NCBI GenBank assembly: GCA_000708835.1
Contig: DF237596.1
Location: forward strand, 1-47,675
Length of the DNA stretch: 47,675 bases
Direction of reading: 5' to 3'
From: Klebsormidium nitens
Taxonomy: Eukaryota > Streptophyta > Klebsormidiophyceae > Klebsormidiales > Klebsormidiaceae
Each line of letters opens with the position of its first letter. The first letter of the stretch is position 1. Under the pieces are notes generated by a model that saw only the letters and a program-made list of their open reading frames with translations, was not told where the DNA came from and searched no databases. The position numbers were made by a program, and so were the translations under genes. This document shows, one piece after another, positions 1 through 10,472 of the stretch.

Positions 1-144
1 TAAACCCTAAACCCTAAACCCTAAACCCTAAACCCTAAACCCTAAACCCTAAACCCTAAACCCTAAACCCTAAACCCTAAACCCTAAACCCTAAACCCTA
101 AACCCTAAACCCTAAACCCTAAACCCTAAACCCTAAACCCTAAA
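1..144. repeat. Telomere, Arabidopsis-type CCCTAAA array
   Basis: The window starts with a partial unit (taaa) followed by 20 perfect tandem CCCTAAA units at 5-144. This is the C-rich strand of the TTTAGGG plant telomere, so position 1 is the chromosome-end side and the chromosome interior lies to the right. The array has no variant unit until position 145. It is short, as expected where an assembly trims telomeric reads. Confidence 0.98.
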
Positions 145-216
145 CCCTAAAACCCTAAAACCCTAAAACCCTAAAACCCTAAAACCCTAAAACCCTAAAA
201 CCCTAAAACCCTAAAA
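145..216. repeat. Telomere-proximal CCCTAAAA variant array
   Basis: Nine perfect CCCTAAAA units follow the CCCTAAA array without a break. This is the TTTTAGGG type known as the canonical telomere of Chlamydomonas and relatives. The switch is clean: all units before 145 are 7-mers and all from 145 to 216 are 8-mers. It marks the inner, older part of the telomere and may record a change in the telomerase RNA template or a past slip of the enzyme. Confidence 0.97.
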
Positions 217-1337
217 TCTTACAACCCTAAAAAATGACGTCATTTCCAGAAATGAAAAAAACCCTAAAGCCCTAAAACTCGATTTTTGATTTTTTTGCAG
301 ATCCTGAAAGCGCATAGCAAATGTGACCGAAATCCAACACATAAACTGCCTCTGCGACCCCAAAACCCCCTCTTTTTCACCCGAAAACGCAAAAAGATAA
401 CGTTATATCCGAATTTTTCGGACACCCAAAAATTTTGAAATTTTAACGGCTACGCAATTTTGCAAATAGCTTGAAAGGCCATAGCGGGCGTTGTAGATCT
501 CAGAAAGCTCGAAAGCCCGCCCTAGGGTTTTACGCATTAATATAGGGCCTAGGGAGCCTTTGATACTCAGTGGCATCGTAATTCCTTCCGTAGTATCGAA
601 TATATAGCACAAACTTTTGCGATAAGATACAATTATACTAAATACTTGAACGCGACTATATTTTATTTTTGAATGTACGTCAGATCGAGACAAGGCCGGT
701 ACGTAGCTATTGTACGCGCCGCGCGTAACTTAGGTGACGACCAATAATGCGCGATTGACAAGTAGCTTAATTTAATACATGCGCATGTTGATTTAATATT
801 ATGCATGACTCCCCACAATTAGCTATTGAAGTAAAAAAAGACTTCATGTGCCAAAGCTATAGTTCGACGGTAGTTATCCCGAGACGGTGCTCATGCACAA
901 TTAACTGATATTGTATGAGTCACTAACTTCGTTGCATGACCGGACGAGTTCCACTCGCAACGATTAGTGACGAACACAATGCGATAGAATTGATCGAACT
1001 CGCATCGGGTTTGCAGCCACTGAGCTTTCTAGCTTGTACGTGCGTATATTTTACAATGAACTTAAGATAGGGCTTGAAGGAACCTACTAGGCTACGTATA
1101 GCTCGAGTTTGCTTGGGCACTTTTGAATACTTAAAGAATTGAGCCTCATATGCATGCAGCGCCACTCAGGCTGGCACCGTCGAAATTGATGCAACACATA
1201 CGAGACTCAAGAATGGAATCAGTGGCTGCAAACCTTCACGATTAAATTGGCCCAATCCTGGATATTTGTTTTCGATGTTCAGCAATGACCAACAACTCGG
1301 CGCGACACGAACAATCACTTGGTGTTGCGGTGGCGGG
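217..1337. other. Subtelomere without gene; degenerate telomere motifs, palindrome-rich block
   Basis: No convincing coding sequence is seen. Degenerate telomere motifs continue to about 275 (aaccctaaaa, accctaaagccctaaaac). A perfect TGACGTCA palindrome lies at 235-242. From about 690 to 1160 the sequence is AT-rich and unusually dense in short palindromes (GTAC, GATC, GCGC, ATGCAT, CATGCGCATG), the first of five such blocks in the window. There are no long tandem repeats, transposons or gene-family copies of the kind often found at subtelomeres. The stretch ends at the stop codon of HMG-CoA synthase. Confidence 0.7.
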
Positions 1338-4300
1338 CTAATGCCCATTCTGCAAGCTGGTCCCTCCATTTGCTATAAGGTCTCCCTCCAGTTTCCGCCC
1401 GGTCTTGCAAGCGTAGAACCTCCTGTACAGATCGTCCACTTTGGTGAGATAGTACGTCCCTGGGTACAGGCAGTCTGTCTGCGCCTCGGGCACAAAGTCG
1501 TTGGCGCCGTACCGCCGCTCCATCAGCTCTAGCGTGCTTGCAAATTCCGCGGGCTCCACCTGCAAAGCACCACAAGTGTGCGACATCAGCGCACACAGCG
1601 ACAACCCAACGGGCAGAAACTTAGCAGCACAACGTCTTTCAGAGGAGTCGTTGTAGGACAGCTCTCCTACCCCTAAGGATATCGTACTTCATGTACGACG
1701 TTGTGGGAGCACCACCGCTTCCTGACACGCCTGCAGGGCCTTACCGTGGTCCGTGCCGCGAAACGCCCCTCAATATCTAGCCGCTCCACGATGCCGGGCA
1801 GGCTGAATTTGCCAGCGGTGTCGCGCGCGGTGAGCGCAAACAGTGTGGCCGCCAGCCCGCTCCCGTATGAAAAGAGCAAGAAGCGCGTGCCCGCCTGCAC
1901 ACACCGCTACCACTGCGTCAGGAACGGAAAAGCAGGCACAGCAGGCAGGCCCAGCTGAGAGCGATACACGCGTGTGCCAGGCTGCGCCCTCCAGAGCAGT
2001 GCGGCAGTGCGGGCGTGGCGCTCACTGGGATTGCGCCGCGTGTGGTGTGTAGGACGGAGGCGAGGCTGTTGTACAGGGACGCGGTGTACATGTTGCCCGT
2101 CTGCTTCGGGATGAGCGTGCCCGCCGCCACGCGCTGCCCGTACCCCGCACGCGACGCCGCCACCGCAGCCTGCCACCAAAACAACACGGCAGAGTGGCTC
2201 AGGCACGGAAAATAGGAATACACCCAGACTATGCCGAGGGAGCCTGCGGTGGCAGAGAGCAATGTTGCGCCCTTTTCTGACCGAGCCTGGTGCAGCTGGC
2301 CGCATAGTGTGCCCTATGTGTGCTATCGCCCCGCTCCGCCCCCCCGAGTGGGTTCCCAAACCGCACCTTTTCTAAGTCGCGGTCGGTGTAGCTCGCCTCC
2401 AGCGTCACGTCTTTGAACGGCGCCAGCGCGGCCTGCACGTCGGGCGGGCCGGCTCCGCGCGAAAAGTCCTGGTACACCAGGCGGGCGTAGCTCTTCTGCA
2501 CCAACTGCGCAGCAGCACACCACGGGCCACGGTCATCAGCGCAGGGAGAGCAGCACGGCAGGGCGCCAGAAGCGGAGCCCAAAGGAGAGAGCCCAGTACG
2601 ACCAGAGCGGACATGCTCCGGACGTGGGCGTCCACACTGCCGCTAACGGAGTGCTTCTGGCGGCTTGCCTTTGGGCACCGTGCACCACGGATGCCCCGTC
2701 AAAAGCCTGTCAGCAGCAGGAAGGGTCACGCCCGAGGCGTGGCGGGGCAAGGCTGACCTTGTTGTAGGGCGAGTGGAAGCAGACGTAGCCGACATGCTCC
2801 AGCGAGAACGCCTCCCCGGAATGCCGCTTCTCGTACCTGCACCACCCAGTGCGAAAGGCGATGAAACGGGGCGCACGTTCAGGAACACCAGCAGAGGGAG
2901 GTGAGCAGTCATGCTGCTTCGCACGACCTGTGTCATCAGGCACTCTGTGGCCAAAGCAAGCTGGGGCCCTGTGCGGCGCGGCGTGCCTCACTTGGCTGCG
3001 AGGCGGGTGTAGCACTTGTCGAGCGCGCTCAGGTAGCACGTCTGCGTCAGCTTGCCGTCCACCACCTGCGCAGGGGCCCCCAAACCACGCCAGGGTCAGG
3101 CCACCTACGGCGGCACGTCCTAGACAAGGCACGAAACATGGAGGCACCAACATGCTTGAGATACAACAATGTCTGAGCGCCTTTCGTTGTTTCTCACTGA
3201 GAAACGTCGATGGCTTCCTCGACTCAGCCAATCATCTGCTAGACTGTATCGCCAGTGCCAAAGTCGAGCGCCAGCCTCTGACCGGGTATTCGGAGGCGAG
3301 CTTGGGCTTGTAGAAGTCGTAGGTGTGCGCCATGTGCGTGGCCGTCAGGCTGCGATCCAGCGGCAGGGGGGCGTCCGGCCCAATCAGCATGGCCACAGCG
3401 CCAGCGCCCCCGGTGGGGCGCGCGTTGCCCGCAGCATACACCTGCCAGCACAAGGCAGCACATGGCAGCTCAGGCACGCAGCGCCTGATTCCCCGCACAA
3501 AAGGTACAGCATGCTTCCACTCAGGAACCCTGGTGCGCGGACCCCCTGCTGGCCTGTTTTATTGAATGCACAGGATCACTCAACGGCAGGCAAGCACGGG
3601 ACAGCTCCCAGGCAAGGCGCACGCTTCAGCCCTGCGGCACCACCAAGTGACTCCAGAAACAATAGGTGGAGCCGGGGAGGGGGGGAGCAGCTTACTGCGC
3701 TGTCGGCCGCCACCACAAGGCCGTAGCGACCGTCCCAGGCGGTGCTCTCTATCCAGTTGACCACGTTGAGCAACGCCGCAGTGCCCCCATAGCACGCGTT
3801 GCACGAGTCCACGCCCTCCACGTCCTCGTTGCCACACGCCTGCGCCAGGCCACACACAACCATGTCAGGCAGAGGCAGAAAGCAAGCGAGGACAATTGCA
3901 TCGCGGCAGCAACACCATGCCAGACATGCACCAGCATAAGTCACTTGTGGAGGCGGTAGTGCCGTGCGGGGCAGTCCGCACCTCAAAGAGGGGCATGAGG
4001 CAGGTCTTGATGGACTTGCACTTGTCGATGACGGTCTCGCTGCCCACGTCGAGGCGCCCAATCTGCGCGGGGTCCACGCCGTACTTGTCCAGCAGGTTCT
4101 GAACCACCGTCAGGCTGCGCGCATAGACAGCAGAAGGGGGGGCATAACCAAGGGGAGCAGATGACACAGAGAGGCGGGCAGAGCCCTCGCACGACGAAGG
4201 TGTTCACATCATTCGAAGTTGAGCCCTCCAACCTTGAGCTGCCCCTACTAACAGCTGAAAGACCCCCTGCTAGTTACCTCTTTTAAAGGTGCCACCTTGT

Positions 4301-5000
4301 AAAAAGAAGAGCAAGATAGCAACTCACTAAGTAATGGCAAAGCAATCAGAGCAGCCAGCGAGCGACTGCGGCTACAGACAAGGAGTGGGCACCTCATGGA
4401 GATGACGTCCTCGTTGTCGCTGCAGAAGGCCATCGCGTCCTGGCCCAGCCCAATGGTGTACTTGCCCGCGCTCACACCGTCATGCGCCTCCAGCGCAGCC
4501 TGCACCACCCACACCAGCACCAGTTAGGACACCGCAGAGTTAGGAACTACTGCCTGATGCCCGCATGGTCGATGGAAGCCCTGCCCTGAGCTGTGGCGTG
4601 CGGACTGCCCCCACCACCATCCCTGAAAAGGATGGTTGCTGCTGAAAGTACAAGTGAGGGGGAAATGGGTGATCAGGGGCATGGTCCTGAGATCCCCTAT
4701 CTTAGGGAAACTGTGGATCTTCAAGATCAAAACGTGGAATGCCCAAGCTTTTTCGGCCAGCCTCCCTGCCCATTCATGAGGCGCCAACTTCTCTGAAACA
4801 AACTAGCCAGCTTGACTTTCGCTCTTGAAAGCTCGATGACTCTATCGCGGCAGCCCGACCACCAGCGCCCCGCCTGCACCAGCTGGCCCTGAGCTGTCCA
4901 TCAGGGTGTGCCACGCGGCGTGGTGTACCTGGAGGACCCTGCTTGCCGGGAAGTAGACCTCCAGCGCCAAGATCCCCACATGCTCCGGGCGGCCCGCCAT
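1338..5000 (-). CDS. HMGS: Hydroxymethylglutaryl-CoA synthase (HMG-CoA synthase)
   Basis: Condenses acetyl-CoA with acetoacetyl-CoA to HMG-CoA, the second step of the cytosolic mevalonate pathway. Eleven exons in transcript order: 5000-4929, 4499-4393, 4114-3982, 3839-3696, 3441-3283, 3065-2992, 2836-2758, 2504-2367, 2169-2026, 1894-1745, 1559-1338. All introns are GT-AG, phases match throughout, and the product is 473 residues (plant enzymes are about 460). It shows the family signature [10 protein letters not shown] with catalytic Cys120, GSETVID with Glu86, FHSPYNK with His251, and the C-terminal GNMYTASLY and [10 protein letters not shown] blocks. No transit peptide is seen, which fits a cytosolic enzyme. 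The ATG at 5000 gives the usual N-terminus ([10 protein letters not shown]); an upstream in-frame extension is unlike the family. It is the gene nearest the telomere and is head-to-head with the VDE-related gene. Presence of the mevalonate pathway argues against a typical chlorophyte. Confidence 0.95.
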
Positions 5001-5691
5001 CGCCGCAAACGAACAAGCTGGTTCAGATGGCGAGTCTTCGCTGCCCAATTCTCAAAGCAACAACCCAAGGATAGATCTGTGGTCCAAGCAACGCTTGGTA
5101 TCGAGCGCAACTCTGTTGTTTTGCACTCTTTCAAGACCAATTTCACCAGAGGATTGCTAGTAGGAACGATGGAACGGCTACTGAAGACAGATCTGGCCGC
5201 CTCAATTGGCTTCAAAATCTTTCTAGCTGAACTGGTTTTTTTTTGCGCTCTCCTATCCAGTTTGAATTCCTGGATCTAAGCAGCAGTTTAGGATTTTAGG
5301 GTTCACGGTTCACGTACCTGAAAACCCTCAAAACCTAATTGAAACAGAGGAGCACCTGACCCTGGGCCTCACTGAGTCTGACTCTTGATCAGCCAATGGC
5401 GGTGCCTGCACCAATTGATCCTTGTTTCGTTCCTAAGCTCAACAAATCCTCACATGAGCCATGTGATATATGTTAGGGACGTCTCACATAGGACTGCTTT
5501 AAGGCAGTTGACTCAGCTCCTTAGGCTTCAGCGGAAGCTTATGCTTGAGGAAATTGATAGTAGTTGAATGCTGTTGCTTTAGCCTCTACATTGCGAAGGG
5601 GGTGACGGTTTCAAACTGTCATCAGGCGCGCTATTGGCTGGTTCACTGGTGTCTTGTGCAATTCAGAGTGGCCCAAAGTGGCATTTCGGCC
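5001..5691. promoter_or_regulatory. Bidirectional promoter region between HMGS and VDE-related gene
   Basis: These 691 bases separate the two divergent start codons and must hold both promoters. A telo-box-like TTTTAGGGTT is at 5294-5303, about 300 bases upstream of the HMGS start. I see no clear G-box, no open reading frame with recognisable content and no tandem repeats. Confidence 0.5.
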
Positions 5692-8662
5692 ATGGCTGGT
5701 GCTTCTGTCTGCTGTGTGGCCCAGCCCGCCAGCTGGTGCGTGCCAGGCACTCTAGGGAGTCTCTCGGAGGGGAGCCCATGCCACCACCCAGCAGGTACAG
5801 CGGGCGGATCCCACTCTTCCCCCTTGATGCGAAATATGTTTCATACACTTTCGGCATGCCGTCGATCAAACCCATGTGGCCAGGGAGCAATGTCTGGGTA
5901 AGGCGGTTCCTCTTCAGATATCTCAATCGCACTTGCCATGGCCTTCCAGGGCCAGCCTGTGCTGAAAAGCGGGCGGTCCTCATCCCAGCATTGTTCCTGC
6001 AGCTTCCTCGTCAGCCCACGCCACGCTGCCTGGTGGGGGCGTTGCGTGGCGCCTCCCGTCCTTGCCCCAGACTACCCTCCCTGCCTGTCTCTCCGTCCCT
6101 GTGGGGGGCCATCAGCGCAGGTATTCCCGTCGGTTAGCGGTGCGGGGCTCCGTTGAGAGCCCCGCTGTCGTCCCCCCCCCGCCTGTGGCCCCTGCTGCGC
6201 CTGCGTGCATCGTGGCCGTGGTGGGCGCCAGCGCGGCCAGCCCACTGCAGGGGGAGCCCTGGACAGCGGTGATGGCGCACATGGCCCAGCGCCTGCTCTG
6301 GACGGACCCCGCCTTTGTCATGCACGTTGTGCGGGACACTGACCTGCCCCCCATTCCTTCTAGCCAAGGCAGCGCCCCCCCCATCGTGGTGGTGGTGGGT
6401 GTGCACGACGATGCTGTGGGCCAGCGGGTGGTGCAGCGCTATGCTGAGGCGCTCACGCTGATGGCGCTGGACTGCGGGCCAGCGGTGGAGGCAGCGGTGC
6501 GCCTGGGCGGCTCCTTCCAGCACCCGCGCAGCGCCCTGGCGGGCCTGCTGGCAAAATTGCCTTGGGGCCCTGCCGCTGCGCGGCGCCAGCTGGCAGCCAC
6601 CATTGGCAGCGCGTGGGGGAGGAATCGCGCGGACGATGTGTTGTTTGGGCTGCTGCTGCTGGTGGACGCGTTTGTGCGGCCGGTCCCGCAGCTGGCGGGG
6701 CTGCGCGCGCAGGACCTGGGCACGCTGCAGAAGATGGCGACCAAGTGCGGGCCGCAGATATGGGCGTGCCTCACCGACGCGTCCTGCAAGCAGGCGCTGG
6801 ACTGCCTCAATGCATGCCCGCCAAACGACCAGGTGTGCATAGGACCTCACAATATCAAGCTTTGACTAATACGAAGTTGCTAACGGGTTTGAAGTCGGAT
6901 TTGGCGCTCGTATCCGTGAGCGGTTTGGTTAGATTACAATCGTACTTCAGAGCGCGGACCAAAGAAAGAGGTTGGCCTCAGATTGCGGCAAATCAAAGAA
7001 TACAAGTGGCTCGATCTCCAGCCCGCTTTTGCGTGTTTGCCTTTGCTGCGTTCGAACAGTGCGTGGGAGCCCCTCAAAAATTCTGCCCACATTTATGCTG
7101 CTCGCTGGAGCGATCGCAACAATCTTATAGGGCGGTTACAAAGCTGATACTCTGCTTCTTGGACGACTGTCCTTGTGTGCAAGCCTTGCATCGTTTACCA
7201 ACTTGCATCACTCGAAAGCCCTGCTTCGCGCTGTGTTGGTTCCCTGGGAGTTCGTGTTCCATGTGGCCCCTGACCGTGTGCCCTCCTGGCGTGCTGTGCC
7301 AGGTGTGCAGCTACCGGTGCATTGTGACGTACGAGAGCCCCCTGCTGGAGGCCTTCTCGCTGTGCGTGCTCCAGAAGCACAACTGCCTGGGCCTGCACGC
7401 GGAGCCGCCCGCCCTGCCGGCCGTGCAGCCCATGGCCGCCTTCCGCGGGCAGCCCCTGACGCACACCGCGGCGGAGGACATCTTCGTGGGCTGGCTGCGC
7501 GACCCTGCCCGGCAGCAGGCGGGGCGGCTGGCGTGGAGCTGGCGCGTGGTGGCTGGGGTGAACGCCGCATACGACAGCTTCCCCTGCCAGTACCAGCTCT
7601 TCTACCGGGGCAAAGCGCGCAACAGCCTCTGGTGAGCTGGGCCGTGCCACGCGGGCCCTTGCGGGAGGAAGTGGATGATTGTCCCGAAAAGAAGCCTGCA
7701 TGCCCTGCAGGTGGAAGAAGTCTTCTAGTTTCTCGAACGAAGTGCTGGGCGTTGACCTGGCTGTTGTTGCCGAGACGAACCTTGTCCCGGATCGAAAAGC
7801 TATTCTGTTCTGCTCAGCTGCAAGGGGGAAACAGAAATGGTTCAATCGTGTTACACCTCCTTTCGAGGAACCGTCTCCTGTTCCTGCTTTAAACTGGGTC
7901 ACTCGTTGCGGCCGCGTGACGCGCCTGTGGCCCTCTCCTCGTTGGCAGGTACGACCCGGTGTTCAAGGTGCAGAAGCTAGACTCGGGGGAGGTGGTCTGG
8001 CGCCGCCGCCACTACCGTGTGCGCAGGGGGGATGCGCCAGGGACCTTCTACTTCTCGGTGAGTGGGGGCGATTGGGCATCCTTCGATTGTTAGACAAGAG
8101 GAGCACTCCGATCGGACTCTCGGCTCATAGAACTGCTCATCTTGATGCAATTCCAATTTGCATTGGACAGCCATCATCTAAAGCGCTTCGACCGACTGGC
8201 TGCTTGTTGCTTTGTCCGAAGGTGAGAGCATATGCATCCCTTCAGTTCGCAAGTGTAAGTAATGAGTGCACATCATGCCCTCCGAAACAAGTGAAGGCAC
8301 AGGAATATTACGAAGCAACATGCTAATTTTCGACCCGCAAGGTCCTCGACAACGGCGTCACCTCCAACGAGTACTGGCGCATCGTGGACTGCCCGGACGA
8401 CCTGTCGTGGGCGCTCTTTTACTACGCGGGCGCGGCCGCGGCTGCCGGGCAAGCGTACTCGGGGGCGGTCCTGGTGACCCCCGACGGCGATTGGCCGGGC
8501 AAAGAGCAGGAGGAGCGGCTGTGCGCGGCGCTGGATGCAGCAGGGATCAAGCTGTGGGAGCTGTACCGAGTCGACAACAAGAGCTGTGACGGGGCACCGT
8601 TGGACATCAGCTCCAAAGAATTGTCACCCCAGGGCGTCGAATCAAGTCTGTTTGAGTCGTAG
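5692..8662 (+). CDS. VDR: Violaxanthin de-epoxidase-related protein (chloroplast)
   Basis: Homologue of the plant VDE-related family, whose exact reaction is not established; true VDE converts violaxanthin to zeaxanthin in the thylakoid lumen. Five exons: 5692-5897, 6121-6832, 7303-7631, 7949-8057, 8342-8662, phases consistent, about 558 residues. Residues 1-70 are rich in Ala, Ser, Gly and Cys and would serve as a transit peptide. A central segment leads to the Cys-rich block (ACLTDASCKQALDCLNACPP, then CSYRCIVTYES, FSLCVLQKHNC). The lipocalin-like part follows (FPCQYQLFYRGKARNSLWYD, FKVQKLDSGEVVWRRRHYRV, FSVLDNGVTSNEYW, YSGAVLVTPDG). The C-terminus is short and lacks the Glu-rich tail of true VDE, which favours VDR. 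Exon 1 rests on splice-phase agreement only; the rest is secure. Confidence 0.88.
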
Positions 8663-10472
8663 CGGTATGTGTTCGTTGGAGCTGATGTCTCTACTTGCTT
8701 GTGCCGCATACTTGGGATGCGCCATTGGTGAGAAGAAACTGTTCTCCCGACCCCTAGTGAACCTGGAGGGCTTTTCATGAATCGAGTTGATAGATGAGAA
8801 TGCAAATGTGGCGTCTGAAGCCAACACGAATACCTACGGGGCATGCAAGTCTTTTTGGCACGGGGTGTCAAAGGGGCCGGCCGAGCGAGATCCTTCTGTT
8901 GTCCGGGGGGAAGTCGTCGAGCAGTTTTGGGGGCTGAACGGCGGCTTGTCCTGGGGCCGGCCACAAGAGTCGGATATCATTCACCTGCGTCTAGCTGGGA
9001 ACATACCGTACTATATATCCAGATGTCGCCGGGATAATTACGTACTGCCAAGTGCTTCAATCCATCATTTCATCGATCGATCGCATGTTGAGTTTCATGA
9101 AAATTAAAATCCTCGGTCAATTATACTGGACTCGACCCCGGGACGCGAACGAACTAATTTGCCCGACCTCTCAAAGGGCCCTAAATATGATATTAAGGCC
9201 GTGCGCGCCCGGTCACATGCCGGATGCGTGTATAGCTCCCCGATTTATATAGCGTAATGACTATAAATGATTGCGCAGCGAATTGTCATTAGTTTGCTAG
9301 CGCGCATGCAATTATATAAACAAGATCGTATGTTGCAACGTCGTCAATTGAAAGCGCGTCGACGATGGCGCGCATGCTGGCAAGGTATCGATCTGATGTT
9401 AACTTCCAAACTATCAAATCAGGAATTGAAGATGCCATGCACTTCGACGTACTTTGAGCTCTAGGAAACAACTGTGCATGAGCTTTTAAAGCTCCAACGT
9501 GGTGTGCTCGGCCCCTGGCAACATGCATCATAAGGTGAACCGTCGTAACTTGAGTGAGTTGCATGAGTGCGCGGTAGCTAGCACGGCACGGTCCAACTTC
9601 GGCCGCGGCACGATTGGCGTCCATTTAGTATCTACTGCTACAGCTGCTAAACATAATCCGACTGAGTTGAATCTTGAAATATTCATCAATTCTGCCGGCA
9701 CGAGCCTACTGTGAGCAGATCGAGGCACGCGATGAGGGACCGTCACATGTCCCTGGCACGCGCGGGGTCGTTTGATTAGCCAACTCAACCTGAGTACGGA
9801 GCAACAAAGCTGCGCTTACCGCCGCTGGCCCCATCGAAACTGCAAGTGTGAAGTCCTCAACTCAAATGTCCTGAAGATCAGCTGGCAACCATCATTGCCA
9901 GCGTGCTTGCGTGCAAGAGGTCGGACTCACTTTCTTCGGAAGCTCCAATGAAAATAAGTGCTCAACAGCGAATCTGTTGTAAGATCGAACCCAGAAGTGA
10001 ATAGCGATGGTAGTGTGCATCTTCGGCCCCTAGCAGACGTGCCCCCTGTCGTACCCTGTCACTGCCTGTCGTAGCCCAGCTTGGACCAGCTGCTGGGAGC
10101 CGTCAGCCCCGGCTTCGGGGTGTGTGCCTGCCGGAAGCATCTAGTCGATCAGCGACAATCGCGCAACTGCTGGCAACTGGCTAATGCAACAAAGTATCTT
10201 GGATGCAGCGCTTACCAAATGTCAATCAGTTGAAGCAGCAGCCAGCACCAGCATGCAAGGTGACGAGCATCGAGGGAGGATTGTAGCCTTGTGATGGTCA
10301 AGGTGATGGAAGGTGGATGTACACACGTTAGCTAACTCAGACGGGGCATACACTCGCTGCTTAAGTTACTATAGAGTCGGCACCTCAAGTTTGGCTTTTA
10401 AGCCTCTGCTTAAACGGCCGGACTGTAAGGCAGCCCCTGCACAGCATGTGCAGGGCGGCCCTTACCCGCTGT
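8663..10472. other. Convergent intergenic region with AT-rich palindrome-dense block
   Basis: This 1.8-kb gap lies between the 3' ends of the VDE-related gene and LOG. No coding sequence is supported. From about 8990 to 9780 it is AT-rich and crowded with short palindromes, for example ATCGATCGATCG near 9072-9084 and repeated GCGCGC, CATGC and TATATA. The parts nearer each gene look like ordinary 3' flanks. No terminal inverted repeats, target-site duplications or transposase fragments are visible. Confidence 0.6.

Noticed and set aside
403-1165. Small minus-strand open frames in the subtelomere.
   Set aside because: AT-rich sequence, no motif, no splice context and no continuity between frames.
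5663-5983. Minus-strand open frame overlapping the start of the VDE-related gene.
   Set aside because: No recognisable domain, and it overlaps the in-phase transit-peptide exon on the plus strand.
6134-6850. Long minus-strand open frame (238 codons) opposite VDE-related exon 2.
   Set aside because: Arg/His/Ala-rich shadow of a GC-rich coding exon on the other strand.
8990-9780. Palindrome-dense block as a transposon.
   Set aside because: No terminal inverted repeats, target duplications, poly-A tail or transposase/reverse transcriptase fragments; the other four blocks are similar in composition but not visibly in sequence.
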